Notes: a model not told the origin generated them from the letters alone. 64,000 bases of DNA from Bifidobacterium angulatum DSM 20098 = JCM 7096 (GCF_001025155.1 NZ_AP012322.1:992001-1056000); one strand, 5' to 3'. Shown: positions 51,195 through 59,720, counted from the stretch's first letter. Numbers and translations are program-made.

Positions 51195-53771
51195 ATGAGT
51201 CGACATCATCACCATCGCTCGGATAACGAACAGTCTTCGCCGTCCGAGCGTTATGCTGCATTCAAGCAACGCCAACGTCACGACGCCAGTATTGCGGCGC
51301 AGTTCGAACGAACGTTGCCTTTCGAACTTGATTCCTTCCAGTCCAAAGCCAATCAGGCTTTGGAACAGGGCGATAATGTGCTCGTAGCCGCGCCGACAGG
51401 TGCAGGGAAAACCGTTATAGCCGATTTCGCGGTCTTTCTCGCGCAACAGCATAATGTCAAGGCGTTCTACACCACGCCGATCAAAGCATTAAGCAACCAG
51501 AAGTACCATGACCTGGTCAACGCGTACGGCGAGGATAAGGTCGGACTGCTCACCGGTGACATCTCCATCAATTCCGAAGCGGATATCGTGGTGATGACCA
51601 CTGAGGTGCTGCGCAACATGCTGTATGAGCATTCAACCACCTTGGACGCATTGCGGTATGTCATTCTCGACGAAGTGCACTATCTGGCCGACAGGTTCCG
51701 TGGACCGGTATGGGAAGAGGTCATTATTCATCTTCCGCAGCGGGTACGCATTGTGGCGTTGTCGGCAACGGTGTCGAATGTAGAGGATTTCGGCCATTGG
51801 ATATCCTCGGTGCGTGGGGAGACGAAGTTGATCGTGTCCGAAAAACGGCCTGTTCCGCTGGAACAGCATGTCATGCTTCAGCAGAACGATCGCACGGAAC
51901 CGGAAATCATCGATTTGTATCGACGTGATGATTCAGGCGCACAAACATCTGTAGTAAACACCGAACTCGCCCGTCGACTCAGCCAGCTGGATCATCAGGC
52001 ATCACGCAGACGTGGCGAAGAGCGTAGCGGCAAGTTCAAGCGGCGTGGCCATGCCGGCGGCGATAGGGGGAGAGGCTCCTCGCCGTCGTATAAGCCCGAA
52101 CGGCATACCCCTCGACGTTGGGCTGTGGTCGATGAGTTGAACTACCTGGATATGCTTCCCGGTATCTATTTCATTTTCTCCCGCAATGGCTGTGACCAGG
52201 CTGTTGAGCAATGCATCAACGCAGGCTTGGAGCTTACCTCCGATGATGAGGCGCATCGCATCCGCCGGATCGTGGATGAGATGGTGGAAGGGCAGCTTAG
52301 CCAGGATGATTTGAAAACACTGGGCTTTTCACGATTTCGTTTCGCACTGGAAGAAGGGTTTGCCTCGCATCATGCCGGCATGGTCGCCCTGTTCCGGCAA
52401 ATCGTCGAGCGTTTGTTCGAAGAGGGCCTGGTCAAAATGGTGTTCGCCACAGAGACCCTGGCTTTGGGCATCAATATGCCGGCACGATGCGTGGTTGTCG
52501 AAAAGCTTGAGAAATATGATGGCACTGGGCACGTGCCGCTGACTCCAGGCGAATTCACCCAGTTGACCGGTCGGGCCGGCAGACGTGGCATTGATACTAT
52601 CGGCCATGCCGTAGTGGTCGACCATAGGGGGTTTGTGCCGGCGACCGCCGCCGCATTATCCAGTAAACGAGTGTACCCATTGCATTCCAGCTTCCATCCG
52701 ACATTCAACATGGCGGTAAATCTGCTGAATTCCAGCGATTATGCGACTGCGCGAACCACGCTTGACCATTCCTTCGCGCAGTGGGAGGCAAACGCTTCCG
52801 CATGGCAGCTGGAATCCCAGATGGCGTCGCTTGAACAAGCGCTGAAAGGCTACGAACAGGCGTTTGTCTGCGAGCATGGCGATTTCAAGGAGTTCATGAC
52901 CATCCGCATGAATCTCAGTTCCGCGGAGAAAAACGAGCGGAATCGTCTCAAGCATCAGCTGTTCCGTACCGATGCGGATCGTTCCGAAGCGTTCCGTGCG
53001 CTTGACCGCAAAATCGGCAAGCTGCGGACTTTGGAGCAGCAGCATCCCTGCAAGCAATGTCCGGATTTGCAACGCCATCTACGCTGGGGGCATCGCTGGG
53101 CTCGTGAGATGCGTGAGCTTGAGCATGTGAGGAATCGCTATGATTCGCGCACCGGATCCGTGGCACGCCAGTTCGATCGCATCTGTGATGTACTGACTGA
53201 ACTTGGCTATCTCAGCGGGCAGGATCAGCATGATGTCATATTGACCGAACATGGCCAGTTGCTTCGGCGCCTGTATAGCGAACAGGACGTGGTGCTTGCT
53301 CAGGCTATTCAAGCCGGCGTATTCGACTTGCTGCCCCCGGCGGGGCTGGCTGCGGTATTGTCGTCGCTGGTATATGAGGCGAGGCGGGGTAGCGGGGGAG
53401 AGCCACGGTATTACCCCGGTTCGATGCATGGCCCAATTGCCGTTGCCGCGCGTGAGCTGAAAACCATTCACGCCGAGGTCAGCGACTGTTGCGAAGCTCA
53501 TGGAATGAACCCTCTGCCAGGTATCGATTTCGGCATTCTCGACATTATGTACGAGTGGGCTGATGGCCGGAGTCTCTCCGAAGTGCTTCGTGGCACGGAG
53601 TTAACCGGCGGCGATTTTGTACGCAATGCCAAGCGATTGTCCGACATGCTGCAGCAGATCGCAGTCGCGGAGCCGTATCTGGGCAAGGATGGGGCTTCGC
53701 TCGCCAGCCGCGCGCGTGAAGCTGCGGAGCTTGTCAATCGCGGCGTTGTGGCGTATAGCGGCATCGAATAG
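51195..53771 (+). CDS. helY: HelY/Ski2-like superfamily II helicase
   Basis: The 858-residue DEVH-box helicase has Walker A VAAPTGAGKTVIADFAVFLA near residues 64-83. It also has YTTPIKALSNQKYHDL, GDISINSEADIVVMTTEVLRN, DEVHYLADRFRGPVWEE, LSATVSN, and the motif VI region LTGRAGRRGIDT near 455-466. The C-terminal half carries DSHCT/rRNA-processing-type helices. The family relates to yeast Mtr4/Ski2 and mycobacterial HelY and probably unwinds structured RNA. A basic, glycine-rich insertion (RRGEERSGKFKRRG, residues about 270-305) interrupts the RecA-like domains. No good ribosome site precedes the ATG. Confidence 0.9.
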   Translation: MSRHHHHRSDNEQSSPSERYAAFKQRQRHDASIAAQFERTLPFELDSFQSKANQALEQGDNVLVAAPTGAGKTVIADFAVFLAQQHNVKAFYTTPIKALSNQKYHDLVNAYGEDKVGLLTGDISINSEADIVVMTTEVLRNMLYEHSTTLDALRYVILDEVHYLADRFRGPVWEEVIIHLPQRVRIVALSATVSNVEDFGHWISSVRGETKLIVSEKRPVPLEQHVMLQQNDRTEPEIIDLYRRDDSGAQTSVVNTELARRLSQLDHQASRRRGEERSGKFKRRGHAGGDRGRGSSPSYKPERHTPRRWAVVDELNYLDMLPGIYFIFSRNGCDQAVEQCINAGLELTSDDEAHRIRRIVDEMVEGQLSQDDLKTLGFSRFRFALEEGFASHHAGMVALFRQIVERLFEEGLVKMVFATETLALGINMPARCVVVEKLEKYDGTGHVPLTPGEFTQLTGRAGRRGIDTIGHAVVVDHRGFVPATAAALSSKRVYPLHSSFHPTFNMAVNLLNSSDYATARTTLDHSFAQWEANASAWQLESQMASLEQALKGYEQAFVCEHGDFKEFMTIRMNLSSAEKNERNRLKHQLFRTDADRSEAFRALDRKIGKLRTLEQQHPCKQCPDLQRHLRWGHRWAREMRELEHVRNRYDSRTGSVARQFDRICDVLTELGYLSGQDQHDVILTEHGQLLRRLYSEQDVVLAQAIQAGVFDLLPPAGLAAVLSSLVYEARRGSGGEPRYYPGSMHGPIAVAARELKTIHAEVSDCCEAHGMNPLPGIDFGILDIMYEWADGRSLSEVLRGTELTGGDFVRNAKRLSDMLQQIAVAEPYLGKDGASLASRAREAAELVNRGVVAYSGIE

Positions 53772-53809
53772 CTTTCGAATGGGAATATATCAATCGTCCG
53801 AACTGTTTC

Positions 53810-53827
53810 GTACTGTGGATACAGTAC
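53810..53827. promoter_or_regulatory. Palindrome upstream of rbpA
   Basis: GTACTGT-GGAT-ACAGTAC is a perfect 7-bp-arm palindrome lying three bases before the AGGAGG ribosome site of rbpA. It may be a repressor site or a 5' RNA hairpin. It does not fit the LexA pattern of the other two boxes. Confidence 0.5.
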
Positions 53828-53846
53828 ATAAGGAGGAATCACCAAT

Positions 53847-54191
53847 ATGGCAGAACGTAGCCTTAGGGGCATGAGCATCGGCGCCAAGTCGCTGGAATCC
53901 GATCAGAATGTCGATTTCGCCGCCCGCGAAGAAGTAGCGTATATCTGTCCCAACGGGCATCGCACTATTTTGCCGTTTGCCGAAGGGGCGGAAATTCCTA
54001 ATGAATGGGAATGCCATTGCGGTTCCGTGGCTCGACTTGAGGGCGAGGAGGACAAGGCCAACGAAATCTCCAAGCCTACTCGAACCCATTGGGATATGCT
54101 GCTTGAACGCCGTGACGAAAAGGAATTGGCCGAGCTTTTGGAGAAGCGTCTGCAGATGCATCGCGATGGCTGGATTCCCGATTACGAATGA
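53847..54191 (+). CDS. rbpA: RNA polymerase-binding protein RbpA
   Basis: The 114-residue actinobacterial factor begins AERSLRGMSIGAKSLESD. Its core domain has VAYICPNGHRTILPFAEGAEIPNEWECHCG with Cys and His residues. The C-terminal sigma-interacting domain is KPTRTHWDMLLERRDEKELAELLEKRL. RbpA binds group 1 and some group 2 sigma factors and stabilises the open complex. AAGGAGGAATCACCAAT precedes the ATG. It is a single-gene unit with an upstream palindrome and a downstream hairpin. Confidence 0.95.
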   Translation: MAERSLRGMSIGAKSLESDQNVDFAAREEVAYICPNGHRTILPFAEGAEIPNEWECHCGSVARLEGEEDKANEISKPTRTHWDMLLERRDEKELAELLEKRLQMHRDGWIPDYE

Positions 54192-54199
54192 TGCGTTGT

Positions 54200-54242
54200 G
54201 ATCCGGCTGCGTTCTTTGCAATTCAGATGACGCAGCCGGATC
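54200..54242 (+). terminator. Terminator-like hairpin after rbpA
   Basis: GATCCGGCTGCGT / ACGCAGCCGGATC, a 13-bp perfect stem with a 17-base loop; no T-run follows. Confidence 0.7.
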
Positions 54243-54281
54243 ATCATATAAGTCCACAAAGAAAACAGGGGAGAGAGACCC

Positions 54282-54995
54282 ATGTCAACCGTACCGAAGA
54301 AAGTCGTTCTGCTTGATCTTGACGGCACGCTCACTGATTCCGCACAAGGTATTCTTGCCAGCGTCAAGGAGACATTCAAGGCATTAGGCATGCCTGTGCC
54401 GGACGCCGCTGAATTGCAGCGCTTCGTCGGCCCGCCCATCATCAGTTCATTGCAGCGCAATCATGTTCCTGACGATCAGCTGGAGCATGGCGTTGATTTG
54501 TACCGAGAATTCTATGGCGAGCGTGATATTTTCGATGATCCGAATAATCCGGGTTGCAAGGTTGCCGGACGTTATGTCAATACGGTGTTCGACGGTATCC
54601 CGCAACAGCTTGCAGCATTGCGCGCGGACGGATACTATCTGGCCGTGGCCACCTGCAAGCCTGAATATCAGGCCAAGCCGATCTGCGATCGATTCGGCGT
54701 CACTGAAATGGTCGATGGTATTTACGGAGCGTCCAAAGACAATTCACGATTGCTTAAGGAACAGGTCATCGAATACTGCTTCGACCATATAGGATTCGAT
54801 CGTGCCATTGATCGCGCGCTGATGGTCGGAGACCGTTGGACTGATGCCGATGGCGCTCAAGCATGCGGGCTGGATTGCCTGGGATGCGGCTGGGGCTATG
54901 CCGAGCCTGGTGAACTGGCTGAGCATGGCGCATATCGTGTCATCGATCATGTCGATGAGTTGCACGACGCGGTTGTACAATATTTCGCAAACTGA
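54282..54995 (+). CDS. HAD-family phosphatase, phosphoglycolate phosphatase-like
   Basis: The 237-residue HAD hydrolase has motif I VVLLDLDGTLTDSAQGI near residues 8-24, with both catalytic Asp residues. VATCKPEYQAKPICDRFGV is the motif II/III region, and MVGDRWTDADGAQACGLDCLGCGWGYA is motif IV. The cap domain lies at about 25-100. It is closest in outline to phosphoglycolate phosphatase and pyrophosphatase-type (Gph/PpaX) enzymes. The true substrate cannot be read from sequence. GGGGAGAGAGACCC precedes the ATG. Confidence 0.85.
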   Translation: MSTVPKKVVLLDLDGTLTDSAQGILASVKETFKALGMPVPDAAELQRFVGPPIISSLQRNHVPDDQLEHGVDLYREFYGERDIFDDPNNPGCKVAGRYVNTVFDGIPQQLAALRADGYYLAVATCKPEYQAKPICDRFGVTEMVDGIYGASKDNSRLLKEQVIEYCFDHIGFDRAIDRALMVGDRWTDADGAQACGLDCLGCGWGYAEPGELAEHGAYRVIDHVDELHDAVVQYFAN

Positions 54996-55009
54996 TCAAG
55001 CATCTGGAG

Positions 55010-55050
55010 ATTCGGCTCGGAAAATCGACTGCATATCTTCCGAGCCGAAT
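55010..55050. terminator. Terminator after the HAD gene
   Basis: ATTCGGCTCGGAA / TTCCGAGCCGAAT, a 13-bp perfect stem with a 15-base loop, then TCGTATGTATT. It begins 14 bases after the HAD stop. Confidence 0.75.
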
Positions 55051-55261
55051 TCGTATGTATTCTGGCGCATCGGATCTGGCACGTCATGGAATGCGACGTG
55101 TGATGAACAGAACATAACCGATATTGAGTCATACCGAATAACACCCGGCAAACCCCCGAAATCATTAGGATGCAGCAGTATCCCCAAATAGCCGATAATG
55201 TACGTTATGTCAGATTACAATTTGAGCCTCCTCCCTCAATACGCATTGCTCACCCCACAGA

Positions 55262-55342
55262 ATAAAAAAGATGCAATAGCTACATGCCGTGTAACGGCCG
55301 CCCTAGGAACGCCACCGATGATCCCGGAGTGTATTGCATCTT
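55262..55342 (-). ncRNA. Structured minus-strand element ending in a U-tract (possible sRNA or large terminator)
   Basis: AAGATGCAATA (minus 55342-55332) pairs with TATTGCATCTT (55278-55268), followed by TTTTTTATT on the minus strand. The 53-base interior includes a GCCGT-TAC-ACGGC hairpin and can encode a 19-codon peptide from the first ATG. It lies 47 bases beyond the end of the minus-strand membrane gene, so it may be an unusually large terminator. 55051-55261 holds nothing else that I can support. Confidence 0.45.
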
Positions 55343-55389
55343 GATATGTACCGGTCATAGCCGGCATTCGCATCGTGCATTCCGCGGAA

Positions 55390-55755
55390 TCATCGTGTAT
55401 GTCTGCTGAGACGCCTGTTCATCTCCGTTCGCATGGCCCGCCGCGACTGCATATACAATAAAACGATCTGCAATCCCAGCAAAACGATCGCCAGCCCGCC
55501 GCCTATCGGTATGGCATACCGATAGAACTCACGCATTGGCTGCGCATACAAATCGATGTTGAACGTGGCAATAATCAGGGCCGTAAGAAAGCAGATCACC
55601 GAAACCAGATGCTCGATGACCGTCGTCATCGACGGTGGCGTGACATCCGGTTCCGTGTGTTTGTTGCGGTATTTACCGGAAATCAAGGCATGAACACATA
55701 CACCTACGGAGACGACTACGCCTATCCCCCATAATACGATTGGCAAAATATCCAT
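55390..55755 (-). CDS. Small three-helix membrane protein
   Basis: From ATG at 55755 the protein has 121 residues and three hydrophobic segments, near residues 3-22 (ILPIVLWGIGVVVSVGVCVH), 45-65 (VIEHLVSVICFLTALIIATF) and 82-103 (IPIGGGLAIVLLGLQIVLLY). It ends with a basic tail. I do not recognise the family. The start lies two bases after the merR stop (TGATATG), suggesting coupling; an upstream ATG at 55791 would overlap merR by 35 bases. It is the last gene of the long minus-strand block. Confidence 0.65.
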   Translation of the reverse strand: MDILPIVLWGIGVVVSVGVCVHALISGKYRNKHTEPDVTPPSMTTVIEHLVSVICFLTALIIATFNIDLYAQPMREFYRYAIPIGGGLAIVLLGLQIVLLYMQSRRAMRTEMNRRLSRHTR

Positions 55756-55756
55756 A

Positions 55757-56392
55757 TCACGCTGACTGGCGCGGCTGATGCCGTACCTCATGGTTTCTGC
55801 GCATACGCGCTGCGGTTAGATCATCAACAGATTGCTTGGATCCGGATTGTGTGATTCGTCGTCCGACGTCCACTGAATCCTCCTGTTCCAAGGCAGTTCG
55901 AACCTGATGCCACAGCGAACCAACGGAAACGGCGAAAACCGCATGACCACTGGCCAGCAGTTCCATCATCCGTTCATTGGACGTGCACTCATACACTTGC
56001 TCGCCATCGCACATGATGGTGATATGCTCCAACTGGGACGAGGCGCGTTGCATCAAAAAACCAATGGCCGTGGTCACGTTCTGCAGGTTCACTCCGGCAT
56101 CAAGGAGTTTCTTGGAAACGGCAAGAATCACCACATCCTTGAATGAGTACAAACGGCGCGACCCGGAACCATGCGACGGAGTGATCGATGGAGCGACGAT
56201 CTGCTTACGCGCCCAATAATCAAGTTGACGGTAGGTGATACCGGCAACCTTGGAAGCGATACTCCCCCGGTAGCCTCGTGCGTCTGACTCGGCATCGTCG
56301 ACTCCGAATAATTCGCCTTGCATGGCATACTCATTCAGATTGTCACGATCTTCAAGACGCACGTGCAGATGCAGTCCCTCACCTTGTGTCAT
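55757..56392 (-). CDS. MerR-family transcriptional regulator
   Basis: The 211-residue protein has an N-terminal extension of about 40 residues, then a MerR winged helix. The recognisable parts are KVAGITYRQLDYWARKQIVAPS, GSGSRRLYSFKDVVILAVSKKLLDAGVNLQNV. Its C-terminal part has an ASGHAVFAVSVGSLWHQV segment. Location next to the GarA-like FHA gene and domain layout match mycobacterial Rv1828, a MerR-like regulator. ATG at 56392 has AAGGCGG at good spacing; a GTG two codons earlier is the alternative. The protein has no cysteine cluster for metal sensing. Confidence 0.85.
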   Translation of the reverse strand: MTQGEGLHLHVRLEDRDNLNEYAMQGELFGVDDAESDARGYRGSIASKVAGITYRQLDYWARKQIVAPSITPSHGSGSRRLYSFKDVVILAVSKKLLDAGVNLQNVTTAIGFLMQRASSQLEHITIMCDGEQVYECTSNERMMELLASGHAVFAVSVGSLWHQVRTALEQEDSVDVGRRITQSGSKQSVDDLTAARMRRNHEVRHQPRQSA

Positions 56393-56485
56393 GGTCACCG
56401 CCTTGCAGCTGATGATGCCAGAACCGGCCTGTTACTCATTCATGTTGCCTGGGAATGCTCAGCACATGCCCAGGCAAAGAACCGA

Positions 56486-56929
56486 CTACGCTACAATAGC
56501 CGACTTGGTGAAGAAGACCAGGCGGAACTTACCGATCATGATTTCATCCCCGTTCTTCAACTGGGCATGATCGATCCGCTGCCGGTTCACATATGTACCA
56601 TTCAGCGATCCCGCATCGACTACGGTAAACGCCCCATTCATGCGACGGAACACCGCATGGGCACGGGAAACCGTGGAATCGTCCAGCAGAATATCGGAAT
56701 GCGGGTCACGGCCAACGGTCACTTCATCTTCGTCAAGCAGATACCGGGATCCGGATACGGCCCCTCTTGTCGAAATCAACAACGCCGTATCGTCGGACAA
56801 CCGTGCAATGGTGTCCAAGTCCTCCGCAGTCAACGGACGATCACTGGTTGCGGTTGCAGTTACAGGAATGGTGATGGCAGGCATGCCAATAATCGTGGTT
56901 TCGCCTGCGCTTGGAATCGGTTCAGTCAT
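56486..56929 (-). CDS. garA: FHA-domain regulator, GarA/OdhI type
   Basis: The 147-residue protein carries one forkhead-associated domain with EVTVGRDPHSDILLDDSTVSRAHAVF (phosphothreonine-binding Arg, Ser, His). DAGSLNGTYVNRQRI follows. Near the N-terminus GETTIIGMP resembles the ETT phosphorylation site of mycobacterial GarA and corynebacterial OdhI, which switch 2-oxoglutarate metabolism under Ser/Thr kinase control. Here the targets are unknown; glutamate synthase, encoded in this window, is a GarA target in mycobacteria. It sits five bases after the DUF881 gene. Confidence 0.85.
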   Translation of the reverse strand: MTEPIPSAGETTIIGMPAITIPVTATATSDRPLTAEDLDTIARLSDDTALLISTRGAVSGSRYLLDEDEVTVGRDPHSDILLDDSTVSRAHAVFRRMNGAFTVVDAGSLNGTYVNRQRIDHAQLKNGDEIMIGKFRLVFFTKSAIVA

Positions 56930-56934
56930 ACTCG

Positions 56935-57774
56935 CTATTCTACCGTCTTTGCGTAGTTATTTGTGGAAGGTTCTCGGGTTGCGTCGATTTGTACGCTATC
57001 CGACTGCTTCACAGTAACCTTAGCTCCGTACATTACCTTCAATCGGGATCCAATGCCGCCAGCAATATTCACCGCATTCTGAAGATCCGAAGGGTTTCCT
57101 ATGGCTCGCACCTTATATGGAGCGGTCAGCGGAATGCCATCGCATTCCAAGGAGCCATCTTCGTCAGCCCAGATCGAGGTGGAAGTGACGACACGAACAT
57201 CATTGATGGCAATGACTTCTGCTCCGGCGTTTCGCAGCTCCTCGATCAGAGTGAACATCGTCGAAGCGTCAATGTCCTTGTCTTTCCCCTTACCGATGGT
57301 GATCATCACCCCTTTGCCCTGGGCCGGAAGACGACCTGAAATGATACCACTGGTTTCTTTATTCTGGTTGGCGATCCTTTGCGCCTGCGCACGTTGATCC
57401 GCGGCGGCTTTCAAACTAGAAAGCTGCTGAGAAAGCTGATTCTTGCGTTGCTCCAGATTCTGCGCCTGTGTGCTGGTTTCATTGATCAGACGCACCAGTT
57501 CGTCTTCGCTCATCGTTTCATATGTGGATGGGCCGCTATTGATCTGGGTCATGTAGCCGAATCCGAGCAGAGCGCACATTAATGTGATGAGAATGGCGGA
57601 AGATGCACGGACACGAAAATCCGATGCACCCTTTAGCTCCCGCTTTCCCTTCCGCCCACGGACCTGCGGGAAAGAGCCTGTTGCGGTATCGTCATTACGG
57701 CGTTCCGTCTCGTTGCGTTCCTTCAACTCGCTTATGGCATTACGCCTGTCGCCACGCCTACCTCGCCTTGCCAT
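56935..57774 (-). CDS. DUF881 membrane-anchored protein (second copy)
   Basis: The 279-residue protein has a basic N-terminus, one membrane segment (ASSAILITLMCALLGFGYM near residue 58), a coiled coil (LVRLINETSTQAQNLEQRKNQLSQQL) and the DUF881 domain. The domain includes GVMITIGKG, ELRNAGAEVIAINDVRVV and PYKVRAIGNPSDLQNAV. Function is unknown; the paired DUF881-sbp-DUF881 arrangement is typical of actinobacteria and lies near cell-envelope genes. ATG at 57774 is six bases after GAGG; an ATG at 57780 overlaps the sbp stop and is less likely. Confidence 0.85.
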   Translation of the reverse strand: MARRGRRGDRRNAISELKERNETERRNDDTATGSFPQVRGRKGKRELKGASDFRVRASSAILITLMCALLGFGYMTQINSGPSTYETMSEDELVRLINETSTQAQNLEQRKNQLSQQLSSLKAAADQRAQAQRIANQNKETSGIISGRLPAQGKGVMITIGKGKDKDIDASTMFTLIEELRNAGAEVIAINDVRVVTSTSIWADEDGSLECDGIPLTAPYKVRAIGNPSDLQNAVNIAGGIGSRLKVMYGAKVTVKQSDSVQIDATREPSTNNYAKTVE

Positions 57775-57776
57775 GA

Positions 57777-58109
57777 TCATCCTCGGAAGATGAAGCGGCG
57801 GATAGCGGACACGTTGGAGAAGATACGGATGCCGAGTACCACAATGACGGCCGTCTGCAATTGCGAGCCTACGCCAAGCTGATTACCAAGCAATACCAGC
57901 AACGTAGCGGTGAGCACATTGGCGAAGAAGGAGATGATGAACACACGGTCGGAGAAACGACGTTCAAAGTAGGCACGTGCAGCACCCAGCAAGGCATCCA
58001 ATGCAGCTACGACCATAATCGGCAGATAAGGCTGTATGGCCACGGGAATATCCGGCCTGACGAAAACACCGACCACCACACCGATGATCAATCCCAATAC
58101 TGCTGCCAT
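57777..58109 (-). CDS. sbp: Small basic protein Sbp (DUF1290)
   Basis: The 110-residue protein is the DUF1290/Sbp type. It has several membrane segments (VLGLIIGVVVGVFVRPDIP, YLPIMVVAALDALLGAARAYFERRFSDRVF, NVLTATLLVLLGNQLGVG) and a basic end, RIFSNVSAIRRFIFRG. It is conserved with DUF881 genes, and a divisome or membrane-organisation role has been suggested for the Bacillus homologue; I cannot confirm this here. Its ATG directly follows the upstream DUF881 stop. Confidence 0.88.
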   Translation of the reverse strand: MAAVLGLIIGVVVGVFVRPDIPVAIQPYLPIMVVAALDALLGAARAYFERRFSDRVFIISFFANVLTATLLVLLGNQLGVGSQLQTAVIVVLGIRIFSNVSAIRRFIFRG

Positions 58110-59087
58110 CTATTCAGCCTTCCTTGCATAGTTGACATCCGAAATAACGGCCGCTTTCAGTGTAAGCTCTTTTGACTGTTGCACCTGCAAGCTTATTCCA
58201 GCTTGGTCGAATATGGTGTACAGCGTACCGAGATCATAGCGGCTGACGGACTGGGCCAACTCGTGCTTATTGCCAATCGCCTTGATACGATACGGGCTGT
58301 CCACCGCATTCAGCCCGATCAGAATGGTGTTGCCCGCCGTGCGTATGGAGGTTTGTGCCCCGAGACGCTCGTCGTTGACGCTGATTGCCTCCGCACCCGA
58401 ACGCCACAGTATGGAGACCAGCTGTTGAAGATCGGAATCCGTAACCACACGAAGGCGGCTTCCGGAACTTTCTCGAGGGGTTGCACCGTTATTGTCGTTG
58501 GTCGCCGCAATCGGATTGGCCACCGTCAGTATGATGCCTTCGCCGCGCACAGCCAATTGGCCGCTAGCCATTTCGTCCTTCATCAACGTATTGTTGGAAC
58601 CATTTTGGGCGACTTTCTTCGCTTGCTCATCGACCTGCCTACGAAGCGTGGAAACGTCGTCCGAAAGACCGTCGAGGGATTTCTGCGATTCCTTAAGCTC
58701 TTTCGCCAAGCTGGAGCGAACTGCCCTACGAGGATCGGAGTGAAGCTGCTGAACAAACAGGCTCCCAAGAAAACCCACTGCAATGCACACCACGAAACAG
58801 ACGATTCGCGTGACCCAGATCGCAAATGGGGAATTATTATGCCTGCCAAGATTGGAATCCAGGAACATCGGATCAACAGGTCGGTTAATCAGATCGTCGA
58901 TTAACCGAAGAGAGTCGTCTTCACGGATACGGTGGCGCCGTTCACGCTCTCGCGTGAAAATGTCTTCAGGAGCGGCATGCTGCGATATAAGACCGGCAAA
59001 GGAATGGGAGAAGACCGCGCGACGATGTTTGGCATCACGAGACTCCTCCGCGGGATATGAAGCTGGCATCGGCTCCACGCCGTTCAT
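58110..59087 (-). CDS. DUF881 membrane-anchored protein (first copy)
   Basis: From ATG at 59087 the protein has 325 residues. A cytoplasmic region of about 95 residues is rich in charged residues (FTRERERRHRIREDD). One membrane segment (IVCFVVCIAVGFLGSLFV) is followed by a coiled coil (KELKESQKSLDGLSDDVSTLRRQV). The DUF881 domain has GIILTVANPI, LVSILWRSGAEAISVNDERL and PYRIKAIGNKHELAQSV. The start overlaps the pgsA stop (ATGA). An open frame continues 86 codons upstream but is antisense-like in composition and lies over pgsA. Function unknown. Confidence 0.85.
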   Translation of the reverse strand: MNGVEPMPASYPAEESRDAKHRRAVFSHSFAGLISQHAAPEDIFTRERERRHRIREDDSLRLIDDLINRPVDPMFLDSNLGRHNNSPFAIWVTRIVCFVVCIAVGFLGSLFVQQLHSDPRRAVRSSLAKELKESQKSLDGLSDDVSTLRRQVDEQAKKVAQNGSNNTLMKDEMASGQLAVRGEGIILTVANPIAATNDNNGATPRESSGSRLRVVTDSDLQQLVSILWRSGAEAISVNDERLGAQTSIRTAGNTILIGLNAVDSPYRIKAIGNKHELAQSVSRYDLGTLYTIFDQAGISLQVQQSKELTLKAAVISDVNYARKAE

Positions 59088-59707
59088 CGCCTGGCTTCCT
59101 TCCGTGCACGCAGCTCCTTGCGAATGACGCCACTCCCCTGGCACAGATAAATGAATCCGGCAAGACAGTAGAGCACCACGCCCCAGATGCCAACGGCCAG
59201 TGCAAACAGATGCAGGATACGCGATGGCGCGCCTATGCCGATATCGGCCACTACCAGAGCGACCATGGAGATCATCAACAGCGCCGTTGCCGCTTTCCCG
59301 ACGAAATGCACGGGTAACGGCCCATAGCCATATTGTGCGAGCCAAAGAATTTCGATACCCATGATGACGTCACGCGCCACAACCACAATGAAAATCCACC
59401 ATGGTATTATCCCCGCAACGCCAAGCGCGAGTATTGTACAGAAAATCAACAACCGGTCAGCGCATGGGTCGAGAATCTGCCCAAGCTTGCTGACCTGATT
59501 GAGTTTCCTGGCCAACGTGCCGTCAAGGAAATCCGTGATGGCGGAAAAAGCGAACACAATCAAAGCCACTATCATGCTATGCCGTGAAATCAGCCACGCC
59601 ACAATGGGTATGGAGATAATACGCAGCAAACTTAGCGCATTCGGAATGGTGAAAATGATGTCACGTGGTTCCGGACTGTATGTTGACTTGTGAATGTGTT
59701 CGCTCAT
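59084..59707 (-). CDS. pgsA: CDP-alcohol phosphatidyltransferase (PgsA-like)
   Basis: The 207-residue membrane enzyme has the CDP-alcohol signature DFLDGTLARKLNQVSKLGQILDPCADR, with all the acidic residues of D-x2-DG-x2-AR-x8-G-x3-D-x3-D, and five or six membrane segments. Members make phosphatidylglycerol-phosphate or related lipids from CDP-diacylglycerol. The equivalent mycobacterial gene is pgsA2. The start is ATG at 59707; the frame extends upstream to 59776 but overlaps hisG. It follows hisG by 13 bases. Confidence 0.88.
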   Translation of the reverse strand: MSEHIHKSTYSPEPRDIIFTIPNALSLLRIISIPIVAWLISRHSMIVALIVFAFSAITDFLDGTLARKLNQVSKLGQILDPCADRLLIFCTILALGVAGIIPWWIFIVVVARDVIMGIEILWLAQYGYGPLPVHFVGKAATALLMISMVALVVADIGIGAPSRILHLFALAVGIWGVVLYCLAGFIYLCQGSGVIRKELRARKEARR

Positions 59708-59720
59708 ATCGTCCAATATT

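Noticed and set aside
54996..55187. 63-codon minus-strand frame next to the HAD gene
   Set aside because: It has a TTG start without a ribosome site and runs through the terminator hairpin at 55010-55050.
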